Below, in pieces: positions 1 through 6,088 of a DNA stretch of 47,300 nt. The notes beneath the pieces are model-generated. The model was not told the origin of the DNA and did no database searches. It saw only the letters and a list, made by a program, of their open reading frames with translations. How positions within the stretch are numbered: the stretch's first letter is position 1; each line of letters begins with the position of its first letter. Both the position numbers and the translations under genes were made by a program. The stretch comes from an uncultured beta proteobacterium (GTDB taxonomy: Bacteria > Pseudomonadota > Gammaproteobacteria > Burkholderiales > Burkholderiaceae_C). Location of the stretch: positions 1 to 47,300 of the forward strand of contig CAJAES010000129.1 in NCBI GenBank assembly GCA_903938815.1. The letters are read 5' to 3'.

Positions 1-82
1 CCGAGGCATCATCGCGCATGGGTGAAAGGCTTGGCCTCTCGTTGCACTGCGTCGTGTCGAAGCGGCTTCGTCGCGGGGGCAA
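1..82. other. 3' tail of an upstream gene cassette
   Basis: This stretch precedes the first attC site, so it should be the end of another cassette whose body lies outside the window. Two forward frames stay open across it, but neither gives a recognisable protein end, so I make no coding call. Confidence 0.4.
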
Positions 83-139
83 ACCTAACCCGTCGTTCAA
101 GCCGACCGCCTCCGGCGGCGGCTTAACTTCACGTTAGGC
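83..139 (+). other. attC recombination site 1 (short, about 57 bp)
   Basis: The site is bounded by ACCTAAC (83-89) and GTTAGGC (133-139), matching the RYYYAAC/GTTRRRY cores of integron attC sites. Inside, GTTCAAGC pairs with GCTTAAC leaving one unpaired base, the extrahelical base typical of attC. The central part is a GC-rich hairpin. GTTAGGC is the junction at which the following GrpB cassette begins. Confidence 0.88.
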
Positions 140-146
140 CTCACAA

Positions 147-671
147 GTGAAGCACCGCGCCCCGCTCATCGTGCAGGAATACTCCGATCGCTGGCGTGCG
201 ATCTATGAAGAGGAGCGGTCGCTGCTGCTCGCAAGTCTGCCCGGAGCCGAGTTTCACGTTGAACACATCGGAAGTACTGCGGTACCCGGACTACCGTCAA
301 AGCCAATCGTCGACATGATGTTGGGCGCTCAGTCGCTGACGCTCATCGAGGCGCAACTCACGGTCCTCCGGAACCTTGGATATGAGTACCTGCCGCAGCA
401 CGAAGCCGAGATCCCCGACCGCAGGTTCTTCGCAAAGCCAGTTACCCGCCCCAGGGCGGTTCACTTGCACGGCCTGCAGACTGCCGGCACGCGCTGGAAC
501 GCGCACCTTAAGTTCCGAGATCATCTTCGCGCAAGTCCGGGACTGTCGGAGAGCTACGCCAATCTCAAGAAGCGCTTGGCTGCTCAGTTCGTGGATGATC
601 GGGCTGCCTACACCGAGGCGAAGACCACCTTCATTCGTAGCGTACTCGCGGCGGAGCGCGGTGAGGCCTAA
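147..671 (+). CDS. GrpB/UPF0157 family protein (integron cassette)
   Basis: This is a 174-residue protein with a GTG start 7 bases after the attC core, so it fills its cassette almost exactly. The segment VEHIGSTAVPGLPSKPIVDM near residues 38-57 is the signature of the GrpB (UPF0157) family. That family is related by fold to nucleotidyltransferases and is common in cassettes and plasmids; its biochemical role is not firmly known. The length is normal for the family. The stop codon TAA is part of the next attC core, as is usual for cassette genes. There is no clear Shine-Dalgarno sequence, so expression probably depends on an upstream integron promoter. Confidence 0.85.
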   Translation: MKHRAPLIVQEYSDRWRAIYEEERSLLLASLPGAEFHVEHIGSTAVPGLPSKPIVDMMLGAQSLTLIEAQLTVLRNLGYEYLPQHEAEIPDRRFFAKPVTRPRAVHLHGLQTAGTRWNAHLKFRDHLRASPGLSESYANLKKRLAAQFVDDRAAYTEAKTTFIRSVLAAERGEA

Positions 672-794
672 CACCTCGTTCAACCTGACCCGCTACGGCA
701 GGCTTTGTAAGCCCGGCCTGTAGCACATGGTGCATCATCACAGGCCAGGCGTACAAAGCCTGCCTCCGCGGGCAGGTTAACTCGAACGTTAGGC
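666..794 (+). other. attC recombination site 2 (long, about 129 bp)
   Basis: GCCTAAC (666-672) and GTTAGGC (788-794) bound a long imperfect palindrome: CAACCTGACCCGC near the left end pairs with GCGGGCAGGTTAACTC near the right. The middle carries AGGCTTTGTAAGCC and GTACAAAGCC, which extend the arms. It overlaps the last bases of the GrpB gene. Confidence 0.88.
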
Positions 795-956
795 CTCACC
801 GAACAGCCGGTCCCGCCTCCATCCGTCGGCTTCACCAATTGTTACTACGCCCCGCATGTATCCATAGATGGATACCCATATCCATCCATGGCAACATGTG
901 TGCATAGATAGACACTTCACAATGTCGTCTACAACACGTTAGGCATCACACAAATC
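795..956. other. Degenerate cassette segment with an orphan attC core
   Basis: No gene is seen in these 162 bases. A solitary GTTAGGC core lies at 938-944 just ahead of the next start codon, but no matching RYYYAAC core is found between it and the previous attC. An imperfect palindrome (TATCCAT/ATGGATA around 859-876) and several related ATCCAT/ATGG words lie in the middle. This is best read as the remains of a cassette whose attC left half was lost. It may also hold a promoter for the following gene, but no convincing -35/-10 pair was found. Confidence 0.45.
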
Positions 957-1424
957 ATGAACGTTGCGCTCGCCGATTCAAATGCGGTTCCGTACTTCAC
1001 GGACATGAAGACCACGCTCGATGCCGCTGAAATCAAGACGACGGATTTCGATTGGTACGTCAGCGATCTTGAAGTGAACTTCACCGTAGATGCACTGCCG
1101 GCAAGCGCCGGATGGATGACAGGCCAGGAACTTGAAGAAGCCTTGGCTACGCCTGGTCTTCAATTCATCTGGGCAATCTTCAGTGCCTTTCCACGAGGCA
1201 CAAGCTTCGAAGTTCCTGACGAGCCGTGCGCCGATGGCAATCCGCAATATTGGTCCAACGCGAACTTGAAACCACAGCTACCTGGTGCGCTCTTTGAGGT
1301 GGTTTCCTGGGACAGTTCTGCAACCATCCTAGTTGGAGTGCCTGAGCACACAGGAGTCGCGTTCATGAACAATTATCCGCAAGCAAAGCTGCACTCAGCG
1401 TTCCTGGCCGCAAGTGATGCCTAA
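957..1424 (+). CDS. Hypothetical protein of an integron cassette
   Basis: This is a 155-residue protein with an ATG start 12 bases after an attC core, ending with a TAA that forms part of the next attC. I do not recognise the family. It has no signal peptide or membrane segment, is rather acidic and rich in aromatic residues, and the composition suggests a small soluble globular protein. An inner methionine at residue 17 (position 1005) is a possible alternative start. That it sits alone between attC cores and fills the space is the main evidence that it is a real gene. Confidence 0.65.
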   Translation: MNVALADSNAVPYFTDMKTTLDAAEIKTTDFDWYVSDLEVNFTVDALPASAGWMTGQELEEALATPGLQFIWAIFSAFPRGTSFEVPDEPCADGNPQYWSNANLKPQLPGALFEVVSWDSSATILVGVPEHTGVAFMNNYPQAKLHSAFLAASDA

Positions 1425-1544
1425 CCCCTCGCTCAAGCGGAGAGCCGACGGCGTGCCGCCTGGCCCGCGAGGCCGCTCCTCTTATCATCGGCCTCGCGGG
1501 CCAGTCGTCACACCGTCGTCTCCCGCTTAGCTCGAACGTTAGGC
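1419..1544 (+). other. attC recombination site 3 (long, about 126 bp)
   Basis: GCCTAAC (1419-1425) and GTTAGGC (1538-1544) are the outer cores. TCAAGCGGAGA at the left pairs with TCTCCCGCTTAGC at the right, and CTGGCCCGCGAGGCC pairs with GGCCTCGCGGGCCAG in the middle, giving a very long near-perfect stem. The outer portion closely resembles attC 2 and attC 5. Confidence 0.9.
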
Positions 1545-1546
1545 CG

Positions 1547-1909
1547 TCAGGCAGCCGCCCGCGCTTCGTCGACAGCAGCGTTCATCTGCTGGGCCAGCGT
1601 GTCGCAGTCGCGGTCGTAGTTGATCCGCTCGCCGCCCGGGTCGGTCAGGTACGCATCCCAATCGCCGGGCGAACACTGGATCACGAATGCCCAGCCTGGC
1701 GGCATTTCCGTCTCTAAGCGGTTCTGCGCCTCGTGCCACTCGTCCCACTTGGCGGCCTTCTGAAACAGTTCGTAGGCGCGGCGCGTCAACTGCGCTGCGT
1801 TCAACTTGCCGTCCGGGTCGCCCAGTGCAAAACGCAGGCGCATCAACGTCTCCGCGTCCGGCCTAACCCGGCAGTCAACCGGACTTGCGCCGGCAGCATC
1901 GTTGTTCAT
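1547..1909 (-). CDS. Hypothetical protein encoded in reverse within its cassette
   Basis: This is a 120-residue open frame on the strand opposite to its neighbours. Its ATG at 1909 is preceded on the minus strand by GAGAGGA with about six bases of spacing, a good ribosome binding site. Both the site and about the first 16 codons lie inside attC 4, and the stop falls three bases from attC 3. The protein is hydrophilic, rich in Ala, Asp and Glu, with the phrase PPGWAFVIQCSPGDWDAYLT near the middle; I do not recognise it. Reverse-oriented cassettes often carry their own promoter, for example toxin-antitoxin cassettes, but no partner gene is seen here. Confidence 0.6.
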   Translation of the reverse strand: MNNDAAGASPVDCRVRPDAETLMRLRFALGDPDGKLNAAQLTRRAYELFQKAAKWDEWHEAQNRLETEMPPGWAFVIQCSPGDWDAYLTDPGGERINYDRDCDTLAQQMNAAVDEARAAA

Positions 1910-1951
1910 CGTTCGTCCTCTCGGCGCAAGCCGGTTACTTCTACGTTAGGC
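1861..1951 (+). other. attC recombination site 4 (about 91 bp)
   Basis: GCCTAAC (1861-1867) and GTTAGGC (1945-1951) bound it. CAACCGGACTTGCGCCG pairs with CGGCGCAAGCCGGTTAC, leaving a loop of about 28 bases. That loop holds the start codon and ribosome binding site of the reverse-oriented gene. Confidence 0.88.
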
Positions 1952-1971
1952 AGCACAACCACACCTTTCCC

Positions 1972-2568
1972 ATGTCGTCCTCTAGTATCTTCGTATCGAA
2001 GCTTCGCGAACAACGCGCCCCAGAATCACACTTAGTGCGTCTGGCTGATTTGGTTACGCTTGCAGAGAACGAGCCGAATATTCTCGCAATATGCCTCGTT
2101 GGGTCTTACGCCAAGGGCGTCGGCGACCGCGTCTCGGATCTTGACCTTGTTGGCATTGCAACTCCCGAGGCGAGCGAGTCAGTGCTTCGCCAGGCGTACG
2201 ACGCGCTCAGCAAAGCAGACGTTCTCAATCAGTTCACCGGAAAACACAGCGCTGGCGGTGCCTTCTGGAAGATCGTCTACTTGGATTTCTCTAGCGTCGA
2301 GTTTCATGTCTTCGAGCCGGGTACCAAGTTCAGGTTGAAGCGTCCTTATCTTTCCGTCTGGGACCCGACGGACCTGCTACAGACGTACGTCGTAGACGGT
2401 GAGCCAGTGCGTCACGAGGATTTCGCCGCGTACGAGTATGGTGACGAAGGGCTGATATGGGAACTCGTAGACTGCATCAAGTGGCTGTCACGCGGCCGAA
2501 ACGAACTCGCGAGACATCACATCCAAAAGCTTGCCGCCGAAATGGCAAAACACAAATCAGGCGACTGA
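1972..2568 (+). CDS. Nucleotidyltransferase-fold protein (integron cassette)
   Basis: This is a 198-residue protein starting at the first ATG after attC 4; an upstream extension would run through the attC and is not credible. The motif GSYAKGVGDRVSDLDLVGI near residues 45-63 is the GS-x-D-x-D signature of DNA polymerase beta-like nucleotidyltransferases, which include aminoglycoside adenylyltransferases and minimal nucleotidyltransferase toxins. A further acidic position is probable in the strand VEFHVFE, which fits the third metal ligand. The C-terminal part is helical. Substrate is unknown: antibiotic modification is possible given the cassette context but is not shown by the sequence. Confidence 0.78.
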   Translation: MSSSSIFVSKLREQRAPESHLVRLADLVTLAENEPNILAICLVGSYAKGVGDRVSDLDLVGIATPEASESVLRQAYDALSKADVLNQFTGKHSAGGAFWKIVYLDFSSVEFHVFEPGTKFRLKRPYLSVWDPTDLLQTYVVDGEPVRHEDFAAYEYGDEGLIWELVDCIKWLSRGRNELARHHIQKLAAEMAKHKSGD

Positions 2569-2581
2569 ACCGCGCAGTGCT

Positions 2582-2710
2582 GCCTAACCCCTCGCTCAAC
2601 CGGAGCACCAACGGCGGGCCACCAGGCCCGGTCTGGCGGTACACGGTACATTTTCGCCAGCCCGGGCCTGGCGTCCCACCGCTGGTGCCCGGTTAGCTCG
2701 AACGTTGGGC
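2582..2710 (+). other. attC recombination site 5 (long, about 129 bp)
   Basis: GCCTAAC (2582-2588) and GTTGGGC (2704-2710) bound it; the right core differs from the others by one base. CAACCGGAGCACCAACGG pairs with CCGCTGGTGCCCGGTTAGC, and GCCACCAGGCCCGG pairs with CCGGGCCTGGCGTCC further in. Confidence 0.87.
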
Positions 2711-2762
2711 CTCTAATATTCCGTGCAGCAGGCCTTCGCTGTTAAACCAAGGGGTTACGTAG

Positions 2763-3515
2763 ATGAAGCTCCATACGGTGTTGATCACTTTGGCTCTTCT
2801 CATCGGTTTCCCTGCCGTGTCTATTGCAGGAATTACTCTTACCGACGAACGGCTTCCGCTTTTCGACATACAAGGAGTAATTACGAAATCTGACCTCTAT
2901 GACCTTGAAAAGGCTGTGGAAGTCATGATTAAGACAAGCGGACCGCCTTACGGATCGCCTTACTTCCGCCTTAACAGCGAGGGCGGTGACGTGGAGGTTG
3001 CAATTGCAATTGGACGCCAACTTCGCCGGTTTCAGGCGCAAGCTATAACCTTCGACGATGGAAAATGCCTGAGTTCATGTGTTTTCATTTTGGCTGGTGC
3101 AGTCAGAAGATCGCTCTCCAACAGCATAGGTATTCATCGGCCATACCTGAGCAGTACAGATCAGAGGGATTATCGGACAACCCAAGCCACTCAGCGAAAG
3201 CTCTCCAAACTTGTCAAAGACTACCTTGAGGAAATGAACGTTTCGCCGTCTCTGTATGACGCGATGGTTGTCATCCCTCCGGAGAAGGTGAGGCTTCTTT
3301 CCGAATCTGAACTTCAAAGATATGGGCTTCTAGACGTCGACCCTGTTCAACAGGAACTCGAGGATTCCGCAGAGGCTCGGAGATATGGCCTTTCTAAGAT
3401 CGACTACTTGACGAGGAAATCCGAGATGAATGCCACTTGCGTCAGGTATCTAAATAGCGGAGCAATCCAAAGCTACGTGAAATGCCGTGACACCGCTTTT
3501 CGCTTAAAGAAATAG
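2763..3515 (+). CDS. Exported ClpP/crotonase-fold serine protease-like protein (cassette)
   Basis: This is a 250-residue protein with a clear signal peptide (hydrophobic residues 5-20, cleavage likely after about residue 22), so it should act in the periplasm. The middle resembles ClpP-like periplasmic proteins: LNSEGGDVEVAIAIGRQL (residues 70-87) corresponds to the Gly-Gly oxyanion region, KCLSSCVFILAGA (101-113) to the nucleophile Ser104/105, and IGIHRP (122-127) to the catalytic His125. The tail carries two more cysteines. It differs from its surroundings in being clearly AT-richer, a sign of foreign origin. Substrate is unknown. A catalytically inactive member is possible, but Ser and His are both present. 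Confidence 0.75.
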   Translation: MKLHTVLITLALLIGFPAVSIAGITLTDERLPLFDIQGVITKSDLYDLEKAVEVMIKTSGPPYGSPYFRLNSEGGDVEVAIAIGRQLRRFQAQAITFDDGKCLSSCVFILAGAVRRSLSNSIGIHRPYLSSTDQRDYRTTQATQRKLSKLVKDYLEEMNVSPSLYDAMVVIPPEKVRLLSESELQRYGLLDVDPVQQELEDSAEARRYGLSKIDYLTRKSEMNATCVRYLNSGAIQSYVKCRDTAFRLKK

Positions 3516-3523
3516 TACTCGCC

Positions 3524-3596
3524 CGCCAACGACCAAGCCGGCAGTCGAGCGGATCTGCGCAAAAGGCTGCGCAGTCCGCTCACTTCTACGTTAGAC
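3524..3596 (+). other. attC recombination site 6 (short, degenerate left core)
   Basis: The right core GTTAGAC (3590-3596) is clear. The left core is the poorer CGCCAAC (3524-3530). Between them GAGCGGATCTGCGC pairs with GCGCAGTCCGCTCAC, so the folded site is intact. Confidence 0.78.
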
Positions 3597-3609
3597 CTCA
3601 TAAACCACC

Positions 3610-4089
3610 ATGGCGCAATTCGAACTACTGTCTGTCATCCTATCGTGCATCGCTGTTCTGCTGAGCGCAATCGTATGGAACGGGCAAAGGAAGCTTCAGC
3701 GCGAGGCGAACGATCTGCAGAGAGTAACCGCCGACCTGTCGAAGAAGCAGCTTCAACTTATCAAAGAGCAGGAGCAACAAAAGTACTCGGCCAAATTGGC
3801 TTTGTCGCTTGTTCAGGACGGAAGAGGCTACAAACTCGTCCTCAAGAACAAGAGTGACGTCGACGCCCTTGCCGTAGACCTCCGTCCACTCGGAAACACA
3901 GTCGACAACAACTTCTTGATCGAAAGCGAACTGCAAGAGAAGCTTCCGATCAAGCGTCTGCGCGGCAGCGAAGAGGTCCGCTTTATTGCGGCAATCTCAA
4001 TGGGTACTCCCAGCGTGAGCGAGTTTCACGTTACGTGGCAGAATTCGGATGGATCAACTGCAGTGGAAAACTTCAGTGTTTCACTCTGA
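3610..4089 (+). CDS. Membrane-anchored coiled-coil protein (integron cassette)
   Basis: This is a 159-residue protein with an ATG start 13 bases after attC 6. Residues 5-23 form one hydrophobic membrane segment. Residues about 24-60 (rich in Gln, Lys and Glu with regular Leu, for example LQREANDLQRVTADLSKKQL) form a predicted coiled coil, followed by a beta-rich domain of about 95 residues. The layout suggests an inner-membrane anchor with the globular part in the cytoplasm or periplasm; orientation cannot be decided. I do not recognise the family. It is the last cassette before the array is broken by an insertion sequence. Confidence 0.68.
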   Translation: MAQFELLSVILSCIAVLLSAIVWNGQRKLQREANDLQRVTADLSKKQLQLIKEQEQQKYSAKLALSLVQDGRGYKLVLKNKSDVDALAVDLRPLGNTVDNNFLIESELQEKLPIKRLRGSEEVRFIAAISMGTPSVSEFHVTWQNSDGSTAVENFSVSL

Positions 4090-4105
4090 AATTGTCGCGA
4101 CTTAG

Positions 4106-4112
4106 GCCTAAC
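4106..4112 (+). other. Orphan attC left half-site
   Basis: GCCTAAC (4106-4112) follows the last cassette gene at the normal distance, but the normal continuation of attC and its GTTAGGC partner are missing. The sequence switches at once to unrelated DNA, as expected if an insertion sequence interrupted the site. Confidence 0.7.
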
Positions 4113-4515
4113 CACTCTACAGGGACTTCCCCCCGCATCAATTGTTTGTCTTCATCTTCCTGGCCTTGCTGATCTCACCATCTCCGCGCTCACCATGAAG
4201 TTGCAACACCACAGGGAACAGACTGCACATCTACAGGCGGCCTTGTTGCACTCGGCTTTGCCGGTGCGGGCCCAGATACCAACCGCTCAGCAGGACTCCA
4301 TTCGCTCGCCGTCGTCATCCCGGGGGATGCGGCTCAGGGGTTATCGAGTTTTCCTGCTGCCGGTCTGCCTTGCAGGCCGCGCCGGGCGGGGACGCCCGGC
4401 TCTTCGCCAGGCACAGGCCGTCCTCAGGACGGCCTGAGTCCGGGCTCAGCCTGTGTATTGCATCTTCGCGAGCACGTCTTCGGGGAGATCTTTCATTCGC
4501 TGTCGGGCAGACCCT
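4113..4515 (-). ncRNA. Candidate bridge RNA region of the IS1111 relic
   Basis: In the IS1111 branch of the IS110 family the non-coding end downstream of the transposase is known to encode the structured bridge RNA that selects target and donor DNA. Here that end is about 400 bases, has no credible gene, and holds strong hairpins such as CCGGGC-GGGGA-GCCCGG (near 4383-4399) and the perfect 11-base arms at 4414-4436. The exact RNA limits cannot be set by eye, and the element is dead, so the RNA may not be made. Confidence 0.3.
4414..4436. repeat. Perfect inverted repeat in the IS non-coding end
   Basis: CAGGCCGTCCT and AGGACGGCCTG are perfectly complementary with a single base between them. 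No T-run follows on either side, so it is not a typical intrinsic terminator. It is more likely a structural hairpin of the element's RNA or end. Confidence 0.6.
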
Positions 4516-4794
4516 TCAACCTGCCAGGGTCGGCACGTCCGAGGCAGGCCTCTGCGGCTTGGCCGACACATGGTTCGGGTCGAATCGCCGCCCCTTGGCC
4601 AGCACCGCCCACAGGATGCGGGCGTTCTTGTTCGCCAGCGCCACCACGGCCTTCTGCCAGCCCACCCGAGCCGTCAGTTGCACCAACCACTGCGAGATCC
4701 GGTCGCTGCGCTTGTGCGCCGTCATCACGGCCGACTTGGCCCCTTGCGCCAGCAGCGTTCGCAGGTACTCGTCTCCGCGCTTGGTGATGGTTGA
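4516..4794 (-). pseudogene. IS110/IS1111-family transposase, C-terminal fragment
   Basis: Reading back from about 4794 the frame gives ITKRGDEYLRTLLAQGAKSA, then KRSDRISQWL and KAVVALANKNARILWAVL before a stop at 4516. This is the Transposase_20 C-terminal domain of IS1111-like recombinases. About 90 residues remain of a protein normally about 340 long; the N-terminal DEDD catalytic domain is absent. Similarity to the family stops at about 4789-4794, which marks the deletion junction with the higBA region. Confidence 0.85.
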
Positions 4795-4819
4795 CGCTAT
4801 GCACGCGACGCGTTAATAT
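4791..4819 (+). promoter_or_regulatory. Sigma-70-type promoter of higBA
   Basis: TTGACG (4791-4796) and TAATAT (4814-4819) are separated by exactly 17 bases. This is the best promoter match I found in the window. The predicted start of transcription, near 4826, is almost at the GTG of higB (4828), so the message would be leaderless or nearly so. The -35 box lies at the junction with the transposase fragment. Confidence 0.6.
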
Positions 4820-4827
4820 CGCCGCCC

Positions 4828-5109
4828 GTGTCTATCAAGAACTTCAAGTGCAAAGACACTCAAGCCCTCTTCGAGGGTAAGCGCGTGAAGCGTTGGGTGA
4901 ATATTGAACGACCTGCGCTCCGCAAGCTTTCACAGTTGGACTGGTCGGCAGTTCTTGACGATCTGAAGGTGCCGCCCGGCAATGGACTCGAAGCGCTGAA
5001 AGATGATCGGAAGGGACAGCACAGCATCCGCATCAACCAGCAATGGCGCGTGTGCTTCGTCTGGACACCAGAAGGTGCTGAGAACGTAGAGATCGTCGAC
5101 TATCACTGA
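4828..5109 (+). CDS. higB: HigB/RelE-family toxin of a type II toxin-antitoxin system
   Basis: This is a 93-residue protein with a GTG start. It matches the HigB group of RelE-like mRNA interferases: IKNFKCKDTQALFEGKRVKR at the N-terminus and the strand pair HSIRINQQWRVCFVWTPEGA before the C-terminus, the RINxxxRxxF signature. The known action is ribosome-dependent mRNA cleavage. There is no Shine-Dalgarno sequence before the GTG, which agrees with a leaderless message from the promoter just upstream. It lies 13 bases before higA, in the toxin-first order typical of higBA. Confidence 0.9.
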   Translation: MSIKNFKCKDTQALFEGKRVKRWVNIERPALRKLSQLDWSAVLDDLKVPPGNGLEALKDDRKGQHSIRINQQWRVCFVWTPEGAENVEIVDYH

Positions 5110-5122
5110 AGGGGAAGAAGCC

Positions 5123-5422
5123 ATGCGTACCGTTCTACCCGTCTCGCCTGGCGAGATTCTTGAAGAAGAGTTTCTCAAGCCGCTTGGTCTGACGAAGTAC
5201 CGACTTGCCAAAGACATCGGCGTACCGCCACAGAGAATCGGCGAGATCGTTTCTGGCAAGAGGGCAGTCACGGCCGACACGGACCTTCGGCTTTGCCGCT
5301 ACTTCGGGATGAGCGACGGTTGGTGGTTGCGCGGGCAGGCCGCCTATGACACCGCCATTGCCAAGGACGCACTCCACAAGGAACTGGCCACCATCCAAAG
5401 GTGTTCACTTTTGGCTGCATAG
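5123..5422 (+). CDS. higA: HigA-family antitoxin (XRE helix-turn-helix)
   Basis: This is a 99-residue protein with an ATG start after the good ribosome binding site AGGGGAAG. The N-terminus PVSPGEILEEEFLKPLGLTK and the helix-turn-helix YRLAKDIGVPPQRIGEIVSG are standard for HigA antitoxins, which bind the toxin and repress the operon. The last eight or so residues (QRCSLLAA) are unlike usual HigA ends and may come from rearrangement downstream. The DNA-binding domain is intact, so the pair is probably functional. Confidence 0.9.
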   Translation: MRTVLPVSPGEILEEEFLKPLGLTKYRLAKDIGVPPQRIGEIVSGKRAVTADTDLRLCRYFGMSDGWWLRGQAAYDTAIAKDALHKELATIQRCSLLAA

Positions 5423-5578
5423 CGAGTGCGGCCCTCCCCTTCAAGTCAACGGTTTGCATTGATTGACTGTCCTGTGATCGTCTCGAATCTGGCGCGTGGC
5501 AGCGGCAATGCCACAGAGCACACTCCCGTTGCCCTCGGCTGTGGGTCTGTGTAGGCTCACCGTGCAGGAGCTATACAC

Positions 5579-5782
5579 ATGGCCACCAATCTCGCGCTCG
5601 ACCAGGAACTGCTGGACCATGCCTTCCGGGTCAGCGGGGAGCCCACCAAGAATGCGGCCGTGACACGCGCGCTTCAAGAGTTCATCGCCCGGCGCGAGCA
5701 GCGACGGGTGGCCGAACTGTTCGGCAAGCTGGAGTGGGACTCCACCTACGACTACAAGGCGGAACGGGCACGCCGGTCGTGA
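5579..5782 (+). CDS. vapB: VapB-family antitoxin
   Basis: This is a 67-residue protein. MATNLALDQELLDHAFRVSG and the following TKNAAVTRALQEFI form a ribbon-helix-helix type N-terminus. The C-terminal KLEWDSTYDYKAERARRS is the toxin-binding tail of a common VapB group. AGGAG lies eight bases before the ATG. The stop overlaps the GTG of vapC (GTGA), the usual coupling in vapBC. Because the toxin is broken, this antitoxin is now an orphan that could still neutralise related VapC toxins. Confidence 0.88.
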   Translation: MATNLALDQELLDHAFRVSGEPTKNAAVTRALQEFIARREQRRVAELFGKLEWDSTYDYKAERARRS

Positions 5783-5880
5783 GCCTGCTCGTTGACACGT
5801 CCGTCTGGTCACTAGCCTTCCGCCGCGACGCCGAGGCTTCCACCCCAGCCGTAGACGTGCTTCGAAGTGACCTGCCCTGT
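5779..5880 (+). pseudogene. vapC: vapC toxin, N-terminal fragment
   Basis: GTG at 5779 begins SLLVDTSVWSLAFRRDAEAS and continues to about VLRSDL, the first 30 or so residues of a PIN-domain VapC including its first catalytic Asp (Asp6, in LVDTSVW). PIN toxins need about 130 residues and several further acidic residues; all are missing here. After about 5870 the same frame reads unrelated sequence to a stop at 6072 because the DNA now belongs to the tumE-like gene in another frame. Confidence 0.8.
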
Positions 5881-6088
5881 GGTCGGTTCCCCCAACGAAT
5901 TCAAGTACCGCTTGGCCTACATCGTCGATGGCGCCTGTGTCGTCCGCTACGACAACGAGGTTGGCAAAGGGGATCATCGTCACTACGGCGAGAAGGAGTC
6001 CGGATACTCCTTCACCACGCCCGAGGCACTTCTCGCTGCCTTCGAGCGAGACATAGCGAGGTGGAACCGTGAAGACAGTCACTCTTGA
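5867..6088 (+). pseudogene. TumE-like (DUF6516) toxin, N-terminally truncated
   Basis: The frame NEFKYRLAYIVDGACVVRYD, then NEVGKGDHRHYGEKE and a C-terminal FERDIARW, matches the DUF6516/TumE toxin family. Members are about 100 residues; about 30 N-terminal residues are missing and the frame begins with non-homologous sequence from the junction with vapC. A GTG at 5867 could permit translation of a chimeric 73-residue product but has no ribosome binding site. The next gene is the partner antitoxin and overlaps its end by 20 bases. Confidence 0.72.

Larger units (their letters stand above)
4113..4794 (-). mobile_element. Truncated IS110/IS1111-family insertion sequence
   Basis: The 3' part of an IS1111-type element lies in reverse orientation directly next to the broken attC. 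It has the last third of a transposase gene (4516-4794) and about 400 bases of non-coding end (4113-4515). The 5' part of the transposase and the other end are gone. Known IS1111-attC elements insert specifically in attC sites, which fits the position. No terminal inverted repeat pair can be checked because one end is missing. Confidence 0.75.

Noticed and set aside
1885..1971. Longer N-terminus for the nucleotidyltransferase from ATG 1885
   Set aside because: The extra 29 residues would be encoded by attC 4, which is shared with the neighbouring cassette, and have no ribosome binding site.
4195..4437. An 80-codon forward open frame downstream of the last cassette
   Set aside because: It lies in the non-coding end of the IS relic, has no ribosome binding site and no recognisable protein.
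4113..4515. Group II (IIC-attC) intron at the broken attC
   Set aside because: The adjoining protein fragment is an IS1111 transposase, not a reverse transcriptase, and no domain V-like hairpin was recognised.
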